A DNA stretch of 64,000 nt from Halovivax limisalsi (GCF_023093535.1 NZ_CP095757.1:620001-684000), one strand, 5' to 3'. Shown: positions 9,550-19,718, counted from the stretch's first letter. The notes: generated from the letters alone by a model not told the origin. Translations and numbers: made by a program.

Positions 9550-10674
9550 ATGCACGAATCGGATCGGTCCCGCCGGGCGTTCCTCGCCGCGGCCGGCGGC
9601 GGGTTGGTCGCGGCGCTTGCAGGCTGTGCCGAACCCGGCGCCCGGCAGCGGGCGGGGTACGGCAACGCCTCGATGCAGCCCGAGTTCGACCCGGACGAGC
9701 AGGCCGACGGGACCGTCTTCACGGACATCTACGAGTCGGTGATCGACTCCGTGACGATGGTGACGGTCTCGGGGATCGAATCCTCGACGGGCCAGGAGGG
9801 CGTCGGGCAGGGCTCGGCGTTCGTCTACGAGGACTACCTGGTGACCAACGAACACGTCGTCTGGGGCGGCGATCGGATCGAATGCCAGTACACGAGCGGC
9901 GACTGGACGGTCGCCGACGTGGTCGGCACCGACGTCTACAGCGACCTGGCGGTGCTCGAAGTCGAACATCGTCCCGAGATAGCCGAGCCGCTCTCCTTTT
10001 CGGACGTCCGCCCGACCGTCGGGCAGGAGGTGCTGGCCATCGGCAACCCCTACGGCTTCGAGGGGTCGATGTCCCGCGGGATCGTCAGCGGCGTCAATCG
10101 CTCGCTGCCGGGGCCGGCGAACTTCGACATCCCGAACGTCGTCCAGACCGACGCGGGCGTGAATCCGGGCAACAGCGGCGGGCCGCTGGTCGATATGGAG
10201 GGTCGGGTCGTCGGCGTCATCAGCTCCGGCATCGCGGAGGGCGTCGGCTTCGCCACCTCCGCCGCGCTGGCCTCGCGTGTCGTCCCGACGCTGATCGAGG
10301 TGGGCGAGTACGAACACGCCCGCATCGGGATCGGATTGCGCGAGGTCGGGCCCGCGGTCGCGGCGGCGAACGACCTCGAAGAGGCCGTGGGGGTCCTCGT
10401 CGTCGAGGTCGACCCGGAGACGCCGGCGTCGGACGTTCTCCAGGGCAGCCCCGATCAGGTCACGCGCGACGGCCGGCCTATCCCCGTCGGCGGCGACGTC
10501 ATCGTCGGCGTCGCGGGCGAACCCGTCCCCGACCAGCACGCCCTCTCGCGCGTACTCGCGCTCCGGACGAGCCCCGGCGACGTCGTCGACTTCGAGATCG
10601 TCCGCGACGGCGAGCGCCGGACCGTCGACGTCGAACTCGTCGCTCGGCCGACCGACGTCGAACGGAACTACTGA
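9550..10674 (+). CDS. HtrA/DegP-like serine protease, Tat lipoprotein
   Basis: A 374-residue exported protease. Residues 1-26 carry a twin-arginine motif (SRRAFLAAAGG) ending in a lipobox AGC, so Cys26 is the likely lipidation site and the enzyme acts outside the membrane. The trypsin-fold triad is His102 (TNEHVVW), Asp132 (YSDLAVL) and Ser209 (NPGNSGGPLV). A PDZ domain fills residues 280-365 (VPDQHALSRVLALRTSPGDVV). This layout fits bacterial HtrA-type quality control of secreted proteins. The start was set at the Met just ahead of the signal. Confidence 0.94.
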   Translation: MHESDRSRRAFLAAAGGGLVAALAGCAEPGARQRAGYGNASMQPEFDPDEQADGTVFTDIYESVIDSVTMVTVSGIESSTGQEGVGQGSAFVYEDYLVTNEHVVWGGDRIECQYTSGDWTVADVVGTDVYSDLAVLEVEHRPEIAEPLSFSDVRPTVGQEVLAIGNPYGFEGSMSRGIVSGVNRSLPGPANFDIPNVVQTDAGVNPGNSGGPLVDMEGRVVGVISSGIAEGVGFATSAALASRVVPTLIEVGEYEHARIGIGLREVGPAVAAANDLEEAVGVLVVEVDPETPASDVLQGSPDQVTRDGRPIPVGGDVIVGVAGEPVPDQHALSRVLALRTSPGDVVDFEIVRDGERRTVDVELVARPTDVERNY

Positions 10675-10831
10675 CGACCGACGCGGGGTGCCGACGATCG
10701 AGGCAACGACCCCGCCGGGTAGGCGCCCCCTTCTCCCCCGAATGCCGCCGGAAACGACCCCGTACCGGCCCGTAACTGCGAGCTAACAATACCGCTCTCG
10801 GGTGTAGCTATCCCTCCAGTCGAACCGTCCC

Positions 10832-10963
10832 ATGAGCGCCCACTCCGCACTCGCACGCGCCCGCACAGCCACCGTCGAACGCACGCAGAACCGCACGCCA
10901 GCCGCCAGCCGTCGCCGCGCCGGGGGCGATTTCGCAACCCGGACGCACATCCCGGACCGATGA
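10832..10963 (+). CDS. possible 43-residue peptide coupled to the next gene
   Basis: Reading frame MSAHSALARARTATVERTQ through to HIPDR, whose stop overlaps the next start as ATGA at 10960-10963. It is Arg/Ala/Thr-rich with no membrane segment. The overlap suggests a leader or coupled peptide, but composition alone could be chance in this GC-rich DNA. Confidence 0.35.
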   Translation: MSAHSALARARTATVERTQNRTPAASRRRAGGDFATRTHIPDR

Positions 10964-11151
10964 CTCGACCCTCGATCACTGCCGTCTCCTTCTGGGCCGG
11001 CGCCCTGTTACCCGTCGTCTACCTCCCGCTACTCGTCGTCGGCGTCGAATCCACGGGCCAGTTCACTCTGTTGGTCGCGCTCCTCGGACTCAACGTGGCC
11101 GCGCTCGTCCTCGGGCACGACTATCCGGAGTCGAAGCGGTCTCGAACGTGA
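10960..11151 (+). CDS. 63-residue membrane protein
   Basis: Two membrane helices (about residues 7-28 and 32-51) and a charged end (GHDYPESKRSRT). The ATG overlaps the stop of a possible short upstream peptide. The two-helix layout recalls small accessory membrane proteins of haloarchaea, but I cannot name a family. Confidence 0.65.
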   Translation: MTRPSITAVSFWAGALLPVVYLPLLVVGVESTGQFTLLVALLGLNVAALVLGHDYPESKRSRT

Positions 11152-11164
11152 GCAATCGCTCTCG

Positions 11165-11273
11165 TTAGGCGTTTCTAACCTGTCGCAAGACGACGGCGTT
11201 CCGCCAGCGCGCCGTCGAGTGCGTCGACGTCGACCGTCTCGGAGTCGTCAGCGCCCGCTGCTCGCGCTCGGCC
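11165..11273 (-). pseudogene. decayed copy of the 3' end of alaS
   Basis: Two pieces of the alaS 3' end are repeated here in the same orientation. Bases 11165-11191 match the alaS terminus (13035-13061) at about 23 of 27 positions, giving the tail VVLRQVRNA where alaS ends DVLRQVRNA. Bases 11225-11273 match alaS 13391-13440 at about 44 of 50 positions ([15 protein letters not shown] against [15 protein letters not shown]). About 300 bases between the two parts are missing relative to alaS, and the join plus a frameshift breaks the frame. It is not translatable as a synthetase fragment. Confidence 0.75.
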
Positions 11274-11381
11274 ACGAGTGTCCCGAACGCCGGCCGCGGC
11301 GAAACAGACAAATCGCCCGTATTCGAAACTCTCGAGCGCGTTTCAGCGATCGTGAGGGCCGTCGCTAACCCGCGGACTCCG

Positions 11382-12398
11382 TTATCCCTCCCAGTCCAGT
11401 TCTGGGTACTCCGTGCGGAGCACCGCGGGAACGCCGGCGGATTTGACGCTGACCGATCGCCGCGCGTCGTGGGCCGCGTAGATGGGTTCGTCGTGGCGGG
11501 CGAGCGCCGACTGGACGTGGGGGTTCGCCGACTGAATGGCCGCAGCGTCGCCCGGGTCGTATCGCCGAATTCCGTACTCCGCTCGCTCCGCAGCCGACAT
11601 GTCGTCGGGGGGACTCGCGGGCGAGCCCATGATGATTTCGAACGTGTTGCTGACCGGGAACTCCGGGTAGGCCACCGCAAGGTCGGTCAGGTCGTGGATC
11701 GTCACCTCGTTCGAATCCATCTCGGCCCGGTACTTGTGATAATAGCCGGTGAGATGCTGGGTCGGGCCGCCGAGCGGGCTGTCGACGTTCCACTTTCGTC
11801 CCACGCCTCCGCCGCCGTACTCGGCGATCATGTCTTTGAGCAAGACCGCGGCTCCGAGCGCCGTCCCCGCGGCGGTGTTTAGAACGCCGACGCCGAGCGC
11901 GATGGCCGACTCGACGTGGGAAAGCTTCGAGTAGTCCGGCGGTTGTCGACCCTCGCCCTTCTTGATCCCACACCACTCGGGATCGTTTCTCGTGTACAGA
12001 TCCTTGTCGAACTGTTGGTTCGAGACCGTACACTCGTGCCACCACATCTCCTCGGCCGGGCTTCCGTCATCGACGAACGCGCAGTGGGCGATCCCCGAGA
12101 GGCTTATATCGCACTCCCACTGTTCGATACTCGGTGCCCAGATCGGTACATGTTCGATCACAGTGCTAGCCAGCGTCACCGTGAAGTCGCCGTTCCCTCG
12201 CATCTCCGGACCGGTGTAGGAGTCGGTGGCCGTCTCCTCCTCCCGTTCTTGCCCGTTCCCTGGATCGCCGGGACACGGCGGAACGGGACACTCCGCTTTC
12301 GCCGTAGAGGGTGACAGACCACCGATCGCGGAGAGCGCCGCTGCGTTCGTTCCCAGTACCTTCAACGCCTCTCTCCTCGGGAAATTACCCCTGGACAT
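11382..12398 (-). CDS. Tat-exported protein of unknown function, Cys-rich
   Basis: A 338-residue protein with a twin-arginine signal (FPRREALKVLG) and likely cleavage near residue 34 (STAKAECP). The exported part has seven Cys in its first half (two in CPVPPC, then WECDIS, HCAFVD, HECTVS and EWCGIK), unusual for a haloarchaeal secreted protein and suggestive of disulfides or metal binding. Residues about 162-192 are Gly/Ala-rich and hydrophobic. An AT-rich stretch (CTATTTATTTATCC on the minus strand) lies 20-34 bases ahead of the ATG. No family recognised. It sits between the alaS 3' remnant and a lipoprotein gene. Confidence 0.8.
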   Translation of the reverse strand: MSRGNFPRREALKVLGTNAAALSAIGGLSPSTAKAECPVPPCPGDPGNGQEREEETATDSYTGPEMRGNGDFTVTLASTVIEHVPIWAPSIEQWECDISLSGIAHCAFVDDGSPAEEMWWHECTVSNQQFDKDLYTRNDPEWCGIKKGEGRQPPDYSKLSHVESAIALGVGVLNTAAGTALGAAVLLKDMIAEYGGGGVGRKWNVDSPLGGPTQHLTGYYHKYRAEMDSNEVTIHDLTDLAVAYPEFPVSNTFEIIMGSPASPPDDMSAAERAEYGIRRYDPGDAAAIQSANPHVQSALARHDEPIYAAHDARRSVSVKSAGVPAVLRTEYPELDWEG

Positions 12399-12584
12399 GG
12401 TGCATGATAACAGAATGGATAAATAAATAGTTTTCTACTGATTGTGACTTGGATCAGGTATGTTTATACGCTGCAGCGCACACTGGTACGGTATGGTACC
12501 CGGACCCGGACCTCGCCCCCCACGAGTGCCGCGACCGCTGAACCGAACGCCAGCTGAGGCGGTCTCCCGCGCCCCTCCGGACCC

Positions 12585-13028
12585 ATGAACCGGCGACCGT
12601 TCATTGCCGCCGCCGGCGCGTTCGGTGCGGTAGCCGGAGCCGGCTGTCTCGCCACGATTACGGGCGACGACGGACCCTCGTTCGATATCCGGAACGTTCG
12701 GGTCTACCAGCCCGACGATCGGACGGTGTTCGTCGCACCGACGGTCGAGAAAACTGGGCCGGACAGGGGACGCGTACACCTGCGAGCCGAACTCCTGTTC
12801 GCGGACACGTACGATCATTCTCACGAACAGACGTTCGGAGTTCGAGCGGAGGTCGACGAGTACGTGTACGTCCTCCCGTTCCGATGGGGGTCGCCGTTCC
12901 TGGCGGACAAGACGTACGAGGCGCGTGCGAAGATAATCGAAGATGGCGACGCGGGGTGGGTCGACGCGTCCGAGCGGGTGTCGGCCACGCCGGAGTCGGA
13001 CGATAGCAATCGGAGCGAGACGGGATAA
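12585..13028 (+). CDS. Tat lipoprotein of unknown function
   Basis: A 147-residue protein starting MNRRPFIAAAGAFGAVAGAGC: a short twin-arginine signal with the lipobox Cys at residue 21. The mature part looks like one beta-sandwich domain (alternating strands such as DIRNVRVYQ, VHLRAELLF and YVYVLPFRW). Probably anchored on the outer face of the membrane. It is convergent with alaS, only six bases separating the stops, and divergent from the Cys-rich Tat protein. Confidence 0.8.
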   Translation: MNRRPFIAAAGAFGAVAGAGCLATITGDDGPSFDIRNVRVYQPDDRTVFVAPTVEKTGPDRGRVHLRAELLFADTYDHSHEQTFGVRAEVDEYVYVLPFRWGSPFLADKTYEARAKIIEDGDAGWVDASERVSATPESDDSNRSETG

Positions 13029-13034
13029 CTCGTC

Positions 13035-15860
13035 TCAGGCGTTTCGAACCTGCCGCAACACGTCCGGTGCCGCTTCGAGTGCATCGTCGAGCGCCTCGAT
13101 GTCCGGACCGCCGCCCTGGGCGAAGTCCGGCGGGCCGCCTCCGCCGCCGCCGACTTTCGCGGCGAGTTCGCCGACGACCTCGCCGGCGTTGACGCCGGCG
13201 CCGTCGGGCACGGCGACGACGAACTGCGCGCTGCCCTGTTCGCGGGACCCCGTCCCGCTCTCACTTTCCGTCGCGCTCCGCGCGACGCCGCCCAGCACGG
13301 CGATCTGGCCCTCCTCGGCGAAAGCGGAGGCGGTCGCCCGGAGCTCGTCGACGTCGGCGTCGATTCGCTGGACGACCGCCGTCGTCTCGCCGACGTCGAC
13401 CGTCTCGGCGTCGTCCGCGCCGGCCGCTCGGGCCTCGGCCAGCTGCGATTCGAGTTCCTCGATGCGCTTGCCGCGGTCCTTCCAGGCCTCGAAGAAGCGC
13501 TCGGCCGTCTCGGGCACCTCCGGCGGGTCGACGTCGAGAACGTCGGCGGCCTCGTAGAGGGCGTTCTCGGTCTCCTGGGTGGCCGCGATGGCGGCTTCGC
13601 CCGCCGCGAAGACGAGTCGCTCGACGCCGTCCTGGACGCGCTCGGTCGAGCGGATCTTGATCGCGCCGATGTCGCCGGTGCGGGCGACGTGCGTGCCGCC
13701 GCAGGCCTGGACGTCCTCGGCGACGTGGATCAGGCGGATGTGCTCGCCCGGCGGGATGCCGCCCTGGTAGAGGTCGAAGCCGTGCTCGGCCTCGGCCTCG
13801 TTGCGGTGGGGCCACTCCTGGGTGACCTGGGCGTTCGCTCTGACGAGATCGTTGGCGACGCGTTCGATCTCCTCGATTTCCTCGCGGGTGATGCGCTCGT
13901 AGTGGCGCACGTCGAGTCGGGCGGAGTCGACGCCCTTCTGGGCGCCGGCCTGGCGAACGTGCTCGCCGAGCACTTCGCGCGCCGCGTGGCCGATGACGTG
14001 GGTCGCGGTGTGGTGGGCCATCAGCTGGCGGCGACGCTCGGCGTCGATCTGGCCGGTGACGAACTCGCCCTTGCCGAGCGAGCCGTCGGTCCGGTGGAGG
14101 ACGACGCCGTCGACCTCCTGGACGTCGGTGACCTCGACGGTCGTCTCGTCGGTCGAGAGCGTCCCCCTGTCGGCGGGCTGACCGCCGCCCTCGGGGTAGA
14201 ACAGGGTGCCGTCGAGGACGACGTCGTAACCGTCCTCGTGCTCGAAGACGTCGAGGACGACGGCCTCGAACTGGGTGCGCTCCTGGTCGTCGTAGTAGCG
14301 CTTTTCCGTCTCGGGGAGGTCCTCGAAGCGCGCCTCGTCGCCGCTGCCGACGTCGCCGCCCGCCGTCTCCTCGTCGTGGCGCGAGGCGACGAGCGAGTAG
14401 AAGTCGTCGGGGACGTCGACGTTCGCGCCGTGCTCGGCGGCGATCTCCTCGACCATGTCCGGCTGGATCCCGTGGGAGTCGTAGAGCTCGATGAGCTCGT
14501 CGGTCGGGATCGCCTCGTCGCGCTCGGCGTACTCGCGCGCGAGGTCCTCGACGCGGCGGCCCCCGCGTTCGAGGGTCTCGCGATACTTCTCGACCTCGCT
14601 GCGGACGACGTCGCGGATCGTGTCGCGGTTCTCGTAGCCCAGCCGCTCGGCCTGCATGTCGACGAGTTCGTCCAGCGGCGCGTCGACGCCGACGGTGTCG
14701 CAGAGGCGCTTGGTGCGCCGGAGGACCATCCGCGCGAGATAGCCCGTGGCGACGTTCGACGGGACGATGCCGTCGCCGAACATGTAGGCCAGGGTGCGGG
14801 AGTGATCGGCGATCGCGTAGATGGTCTCGAGGGGTTCGACGAGGTCGCGCAGTTCGTCGACGTCGACGCCGAGTTCGTCGGCGATGTCACCGCGGGCGGC
14901 CTCGACGTCGTCGACGTCGTCGATGTCGAGGTTGCCCGAGAGCCTGGCCGCGTTCGCGACGAGGGCGGATTCCTCGTCGGTGTACTCGAGCCCGGCGTTA
15001 TCCTTCAAAAAGGCGATCATCTCCGGGTAGATCGCCTCGTAGACCGTCGGCGTCCCCTGGCTCATCCAGGTCCAGCGCTCGAGGCCGTAGCCCGTGTCGA
15101 CGACGTAGGTGTCCATGTAGGAGTAGGTGTTCCCGTCCTTGAGCTCGTACTCGCCGTCGGGGTCCTGCTCCATGCACATGAAGACCAGCGTCGCCAGCTC
15201 GAGACCCTTGTAGATGACCTCGATCGCGGGGCCGGCGTTGCCGCCGCCGACCCACGGGTCCTCGATGTAGGTGACCTCGGTGATGTCCGCGCCCATCGAG
15301 TCGAGCAGTTCGTCGCAGAGCTCGACGGTGCGGTCCTTCCAGTAGACCTCGCCCTCGTAGGCGTACTGCTCCGGATCGTCGAGATCCTCGCGGGCGTTGA
15401 ACGCGTGGTGGGCCATCATCTCGAAGGCCATGGTGTGCCGGCCGGTCTTGCCCACGTTGTCGATGTCCTGCATCCGGATGCAGGGCTGGGAGATCGTCAG
15501 CGGGTTGGCCGGCGGCGGCGTCTTCCCGGAGGTCACCAGCGGCTGGAAGTCGTAGACCGACGCCTGGGTCAGCAGGACGTCGTCGCGCCAGCGATTCGCC
15601 GCGACCGGGTACGGATCGATGCGTTCGTGCCCGTGCTCCTCGAAGAACGAGAGGAACGCCTCCCGCATCTCCTCGAGGGAGTAGGCCGCGTCGAATCCCG
15701 GGTCGCCGATGAAGTCGTACGTCGCACACGGCGGCTCGCCACACACCGTTCGCTCCGGGTCGCGCGTCCAGAAGTGATTGCCACACGAGACGCACTCCAC
15801 TCGCTCGAATCCCTCCGCTTCGAAGTAATCGAGGCGGTACTCCTCCTCGAGGTCGCTCAT
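13035..15860 (-). CDS. alaS: alanyl-tRNA synthetase
   Basis: A 941-residue archaeal-type AlaRS that charges tRNA-Ala. An N-terminal zinc segment (CVSCGNHFW) precedes the class II catalytic core with [18 protein letters not shown]. The editing domain has [11 protein letters not shown] and [11 protein letters not shown], which clear mischarged Ser and Gly. The C-terminal domain has Gly-rich linkers and a short insert ([15 protein letters not shown]) that spans a small DNA palindrome. It ends in DVLRQVRNA. The internal ATG ([11 protein letters not shown]) was chosen because a TATA-like GTTTTACCC on the minus strand lies about 26-33 bases ahead of it. Part of its 3' end is duplicated near 11.2 kb. 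Confidence 0.97.
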   Translation of the reverse strand: MSDLEEEYRLDYFEAEGFERVECVSCGNHFWTRDPERTVCGEPPCATYDFIGDPGFDAAYSLEEMREAFLSFFEEHGHERIDPYPVAANRWRDDVLLTQASVYDFQPLVTSGKTPPPANPLTISQPCIRMQDIDNVGKTGRHTMAFEMMAHHAFNAREDLDDPEQYAYEGEVYWKDRTVELCDELLDSMGADITEVTYIEDPWVGGGNAGPAIEVIYKGLELATLVFMCMEQDPDGEYELKDGNTYSYMDTYVVDTGYGLERWTWMSQGTPTVYEAIYPEMIAFLKDNAGLEYTDEESALVANAARLSGNLDIDDVDDVEAARGDIADELGVDVDELRDLVEPLETIYAIADHSRTLAYMFGDGIVPSNVATGYLARMVLRRTKRLCDTVGVDAPLDELVDMQAERLGYENRDTIRDVVRSEVEKYRETLERGGRRVEDLAREYAERDEAIPTDELIELYDSHGIQPDMVEEIAAEHGANVDVPDDFYSLVASRHDEETAGGDVGSGDEARFEDLPETEKRYYDDQERTQFEAVVLDVFEHEDGYDVVLDGTLFYPEGGGQPADRGTLSTDETTVEVTDVQEVDGVVLHRTDGSLGKGEFVTGQIDAERRRQLMAHHTATHVIGHAAREVLGEHVRQAGAQKGVDSARLDVRHYERITREEIEEIERVANDLVRANAQVTQEWPHRNEAEAEHGFDLYQGGIPPGEHIRLIHVAEDVQACGGTHVARTGDIGAIKIRSTERVQDGVERLVFAAGEAAIAATQETENALYEAADVLDVDPPEVPETAERFFEAWKDRGKRIEELESQLAEARAAGADDAETVDVGETTAVVQRIDADVDELRATASAFAEEGQIAVLGGVARSATESESGTGSREQGSAQFVVAVPDGAGVNAGEVVGELAAKVGGGGGGPPDFAQGGGPDIEALDDALEAAPDVLRQVRNA

Positions 15861-16165
15861 TGCTCGGGTTTGGACCTGCAGCGGGTAAAACAGTTCCGCA
15901 ACGCCGTCCACGAGGGGGATATCGATCCGACGGAGGCGGGAATCGACCGGTGCGGTCTCCCGCGGCGTGGCGTTCGCTCGGTCGCCTCGCCGATGCGACC
16001 GGGCTGCCGTGATCTGACCGATTCGGTATGCGCGTCGGAGCTGGCCGAACGCGTCCGAGAGCCTCCTTGGCCGGTACCTTTACTGTGTAGTTATTCATTG
16101 ATATTCATAATTGAATCTCGATTTCGTGACAAAGTTTTGGGCGGATAGCCGGGCCCGATGACACG
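15861..16165. other. divergent intergenic region with AT-rich segment
   Basis: About 305 bases separate alaS from the kinase-like gene. The alaS promoter lies in the first 35 bases. From about 16080 to 16135 the DNA turns sharply AT-rich (TTATTCATTGATATTCATAA), which is probably the promoter region of the gene starting at 16166. No small gene is visible between. Confidence 0.5.
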
Positions 16166-18460
16166 ATGACAGCGGGAGACATCGTCGTCTACGTGGCGCA
16201 CGCGGACGACACGGCGGCAGAGGGGGCGGAGGCGCTGCAAGCGGCGGCTTCGGGCGTCGAGGTCGTCCCGGCGACGGAGCCGGCGGCCGTCTCCGCGCAC
16301 GTCCCCGAGGCGGCCTGCGTGGTATTCGCGGAAACGCCGACGACGGTCGAAGGGGCGTCGCTGCTCGACGTCGTCGAGGCCGCTGCGGGGACGCCGTTGA
16401 TCCTCTTTTCGGACTCGACGTTCGAGCCGGGGATGGCACGCTCGACCGACGGGATCACCGACTACGTTCGCCGGGATACGGAGGCGGCAGCGGCGCACCT
16501 GGCGGATGCCGTCGTCTGGACCTGCCGAGGGGGACGTGACGAGTCGGCGTCGGCTGGCGGGTCGGCGGGGTCGACGACGCCCGACGACGAATCGGCGGAG
16601 GCGGAGCCGGGAGCGGACGACGCCACGTCGGCCGATGCGACCGAGCGTGACGAGTCCGCCGACGACGAAGCCGTCGGCGCCGACTCGCTCGACTGGCGCT
16701 CGCTCGCCGAGATGCTGGTCCGGAGCGAGGACGTTGGCGCCGTCGACGCGGCGGTCCTCGAGGCGATTCGGACGGCGACGGCGGCGGAGCACGCCTGGAT
16801 CGCCGCTGGCGGGGCTGGCCGGTGGACGATCGCCGCGCGCCGCGACGGACCGGACGACGACCGGACGCCGTCGGACGACCTTCTGGCCGCGATCACCGCC
16901 GGCACCGATCCGGTACCGCTCGACGAGCCGCCGTCCGCCGAGTCGGTCCCCGATCCGGGAACGCTGGCGTCGACGCTCGATCGCGACCGCGATGGGGCCG
17001 CCCCGGTCCCGGACGCGGGGTCGGGATCGGTCGTCGCCGTCTCGATCGGTCCCGCGAGCGCCCTGCTCGTCTGGTTCGAAGCCGTCGAAGACCCGCCCGA
17101 CGCGGCCGTCTCGACGGTTCGGGCCCTGGCTGGCCATCTCGCGGACGCACGCTCGCGACGCCGCCGGATCCGGTGGTTCGAGCGCGCGGCCGCCGAGCTG
17201 GGAGCCGACGTCGCCGCGGCGAGCCGAACCGAGACGGGACTCGCGGACGAGGTCGAGACCCTCGAAGCCAGGGTTGACGCCCTCGAGACCGACCGCGATC
17301 GCTTCCGGGCGTGGTTCCGCGCGCAACCCGAACCGGCGCTCGCCTTCACTACCGAGGACGGCCGCGCCGTCTGTCGGGCGGCGAGTACCGGGTTCGAGAC
17401 GACGTTCGAGCTCGCCAACGACCGGGTGCACGGCGAGCCGCTCTGCGACGTCCTCGCGATCCTCGACGCCGGAACCGACGGCCTCGCGATCCGCGAGGAT
17501 CTCCTCGCCCCGATCGTGGGCGGGGACGCCGGCGACCCACCGATCGTCTGGCGCTGCGAGACGGTCGACGGCGTCCGCGAGGTCGAACTCGCCGTCGCGC
17601 GCGTCGATGTGACCCCGGGATCCGACGGTGGACCGGTGGCGGACGGGGTGTCCCCGGGCGGCGAGGCCGATCGTCGCCCAGCGGCTGCGGACGGCGACGC
17701 GGGGGACGTCACGGCGGACGCGGACGCCGACCGGCCGACTTCGACCGGCGTCGTCCAGTTCCGCGACGTGACCGAGCGCCGGCGAACCGAGCGCGAACTC
17801 GCGGCCACGCGCGAGCGCCTGGAATCGGTCGGCGATCTGCTCGAAGCGGACGCCCGGCCCGCGCTGAACGTGGCCCGCGGCTACCTCGAACTCGCCGAAG
17901 AGACGGGGGAACGGACGGAGTTCGCGGAGGTCGAGGACGCCCACGAATCGATCGGCGAAACCCTGGATCACCTCGCGCGCGTCGTCGGCCGCGACGCCGA
18001 CATCATCGAGGCCGAGTCGATCGCGCTCTTCGACCTCGCCCGGCAGGCCTGGGTGGCGGTCGACCCCGCGGACGCCCGGCTCGACCTGGAGGGAAACGTC
18101 CGGTTCACCGGCGACCGCGACCGACTGCGGGCCGTCTTCGAACACGTCATCGCGGTGGCGACGGCCGGCGGTGCGACCGACGACGGCTCTGACTCGACGG
18201 CGGTGACCGGCGACGCGGCGGACGAAGAGACGGTCGTCTCCGTCGGGGCGACCGACGACGGCTTCTACATCGCGGGGAACACCGTCGACGAGCCGCCGGA
18301 CGCGCTGACGGAGCCGCCGGCCGCGGCCGACGGGACCGGCATCCGGCTGGGGCTGGTCGAGCGCGTCGCGCGGGCCCACGGCTGGCGGGTCGGCGTCGCG
18401 GAGGGCGAGTCGGGGACGGCCTTCGCGTTCCGGGGCGTCGCGGTCGAGGGTGCCGAGTGA
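16166..18460 (+). CDS. histidine-kinase-like signalling protein lacking the phospho-acceptor His
   Basis: A 764-residue acidic, soluble protein. Residues 1-115 look like a receiver fold; a low-complexity acidic linker runs to about 175; a GAF-like domain covers about 180-335; a short coiled coil follows; a PAS-like domain spans about 380-530. The last 220 residues match the HisKA plus HATPase layout of haloarchaeal kinases, but the H-box reads ADARPALNVA with Ala561 where His is expected, and the ATPase N-box Asn is missing (FEHVIAVATAGG). The end still shows GTGIRLGLVERVARAHGW. It may therefore be a sensor or scaffold rather than an active kinase. Confidence 0.8.
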   Translation: MTAGDIVVYVAHADDTAAEGAEALQAAASGVEVVPATEPAAVSAHVPEAACVVFAETPTTVEGASLLDVVEAAAGTPLILFSDSTFEPGMARSTDGITDYVRRDTEAAAAHLADAVVWTCRGGRDESASAGGSAGSTTPDDESAEAEPGADDATSADATERDESADDEAVGADSLDWRSLAEMLVRSEDVGAVDAAVLEAIRTATAAEHAWIAAGGAGRWTIAARRDGPDDDRTPSDDLLAAITAGTDPVPLDEPPSAESVPDPGTLASTLDRDRDGAAPVPDAGSGSVVAVSIGPASALLVWFEAVEDPPDAAVSTVRALAGHLADARSRRRRIRWFERAAAELGADVAAASRTETGLADEVETLEARVDALETDRDRFRAWFRAQPEPALAFTTEDGRAVCRAASTGFETTFELANDRVHGEPLCDVLAILDAGTDGLAIREDLLAPIVGGDAGDPPIVWRCETVDGVREVELAVARVDVTPGSDGGPVADGVSPGGEADRRPAAADGDAGDVTADADADRPTSTGVVQFRDVTERRRTERELAATRERLESVGDLLEADARPALNVARGYLELAEETGERTEFAEVEDAHESIGETLDHLARVVGRDADIIEAESIALFDLARQAWVAVDPADARLDLEGNVRFTGDRDRLRAVFEHVIAVATAGGATDDGSDSTAVTGDAADEETVVSVGATDDGFYIAGNTVDEPPDALTEPPAAADGTGIRLGLVERVARAHGWRVGVAEGESGTAFAFRGVAVEGAE

Positions 18461-18485
18461 CGGGCTGTCACCGTGTGCCGATCGC

Positions 18486-19475
18486 TTACGCGTCGCTTTC
18501 GAGCGCCAGGTCGGCCAGCATCGCCTCCAATTGCAGGCGCTCGTTGGCTCCCTCGGTGATCCGGTAGTCGACCTCGCCGAGTCGTTCGAGCAACTGGACC
18601 GTCTCGTGCTCGCCGAGGTCGAACTCCCAGGCCGAGCGGTGCAGCTGGTCGATGACGTCGCCGCCGGCGAGCCCGCGGTCGGTCAGCAGGTCCTCGAGCG
18701 TCGCCCGCGCGGCGGTGAAGTCGCCGCCGATGGCCTGTTCGACCATCGCCTCGACCTCCTCGGGGCGGGCGGTGGCGGTGATCGCGAAGACGGCCTCCTC
18801 GTCGACCGTCTCGCCCATCACGGCCGCGGCCTGGAGTCCGTTGATCGCCTTGCGCATGTCGCCCGCGGCGGCGTAGACCAGCGCGTCGACCCCGTCGTCG
18901 GTGAGTTCGATGGCCTCCGTCTCGGCGATCTCGCGCACCTGGGCCTCGACCGCCTCGTCCGAGAGCTGGGTGAAGCGGAAGACGGCGCACCGCGACTGGA
19001 TGGGATCGATGATCTGGCTGGAGTAGTTACACGAGAGGATGAAGCGCGTGTTGTGCGAGAACTGCTCCATCGTCCGGCGCAGCGCCGACTGGGCGTCGGA
19101 CGTGAGCGCGTCGGCCTCGTCGAGGAAGATGATGCGGTACTCGACGCCGCCGAACGACGAGCGCGCGAAGTTCTTGATCCGGTCGCGGACCACGTCGATG
19201 CCGCGCTCGTCGGAGGCGTTGAGCTCGAGGAAGTGCTCGCGCCAGTCCTCGCCGTAGAGTTCGCGGGCGATAGCGCCGGCTGAGGCCGTCTTCCCGACTC
19301 CGGCCGGGCCCGCAAAGAGGAGGTGGGGCAGGTCGTTCTGCTCGACGTACTTCTGCAGGCGCGGGACGATGTTCTCGTGGCCCTTGACGTCGCCCAGCGA
19401 TTCGGGCCGGTACTTCTCGATCCAGATCCCGGTCGGCCCCGGCGTCGCCTCCGTCTCGGCGTCGGCCTCGCTCAT
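18486..19475 (-). CDS. rfcS: replication factor C small subunit
   Basis: A 329-residue AAA clamp-loader subunit that loads the PCNA ring on DNA. Visible are [13 protein letters not shown] at the N-terminus, Walker A GPAGVGKT, Walker B FLDEADAL, the sensor and SRC motif (QSRCAVFRF), and the helical collar at the C-terminus. Haloarchaea have more than one small subunit, so the exact paralogue is open. Convergent with the kinase-like gene, with 25 bases between their ends. Confidence 0.95.
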   Translation of the reverse strand: MSEADAETEATPGPTGIWIEKYRPESLGDVKGHENIVPRLQKYVEQNDLPHLLFAGPAGVGKTASAGAIARELYGEDWREHFLELNASDERGIDVVRDRIKNFARSSFGGVEYRIIFLDEADALTSDAQSALRRTMEQFSHNTRFILSCNYSSQIIDPIQSRCAVFRFTQLSDEAVEAQVREIAETEAIELTDDGVDALVYAAAGDMRKAINGLQAAAVMGETVDEEAVFAITATARPEEVEAMVEQAIGGDFTAARATLEDLLTDRGLAGGDVIDQLHRSAWEFDLGEHETVQLLERLGEVDYRITEGANERLQLEAMLADLALESDA

Positions 19476-19718
19476 AGGGAGAGGCAGGGTCGGCCCGAAG
19501 ATAAAACGACCGAAGCGGGAATGTACCCGACCCGACCGACGGGGAGTCGCCGACTCGGTCGGAACGGGGTTGCACTTCCGACGGAGTACGTACCGTCCGC
19601 GAGCCGGCGCGGCGGGTCCGTTTCGACGACTCGATGGATCCGCTCGCCGCGTCGATACTGGCGGTTTCCGCGCCGCACATGCAAGCTATATCCATATCGG
19701 TCACTCGGCAGAACCGGG

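Noticed and set aside
11165-11680. 171-residue minus-strand frame ending in VVLRQVRNA
   Set aside because: Most of it is the shadow of the Cys-rich Tat gene in another frame; only its last residues come from the alaS remnant.
13689-16148. 819-residue plus-strand frame opposite alaS
   Set aside because: Antisense shadow; its repeated VDVVDV-type runs mirror the codon pattern of alaS, which has every class II synthetase motif.
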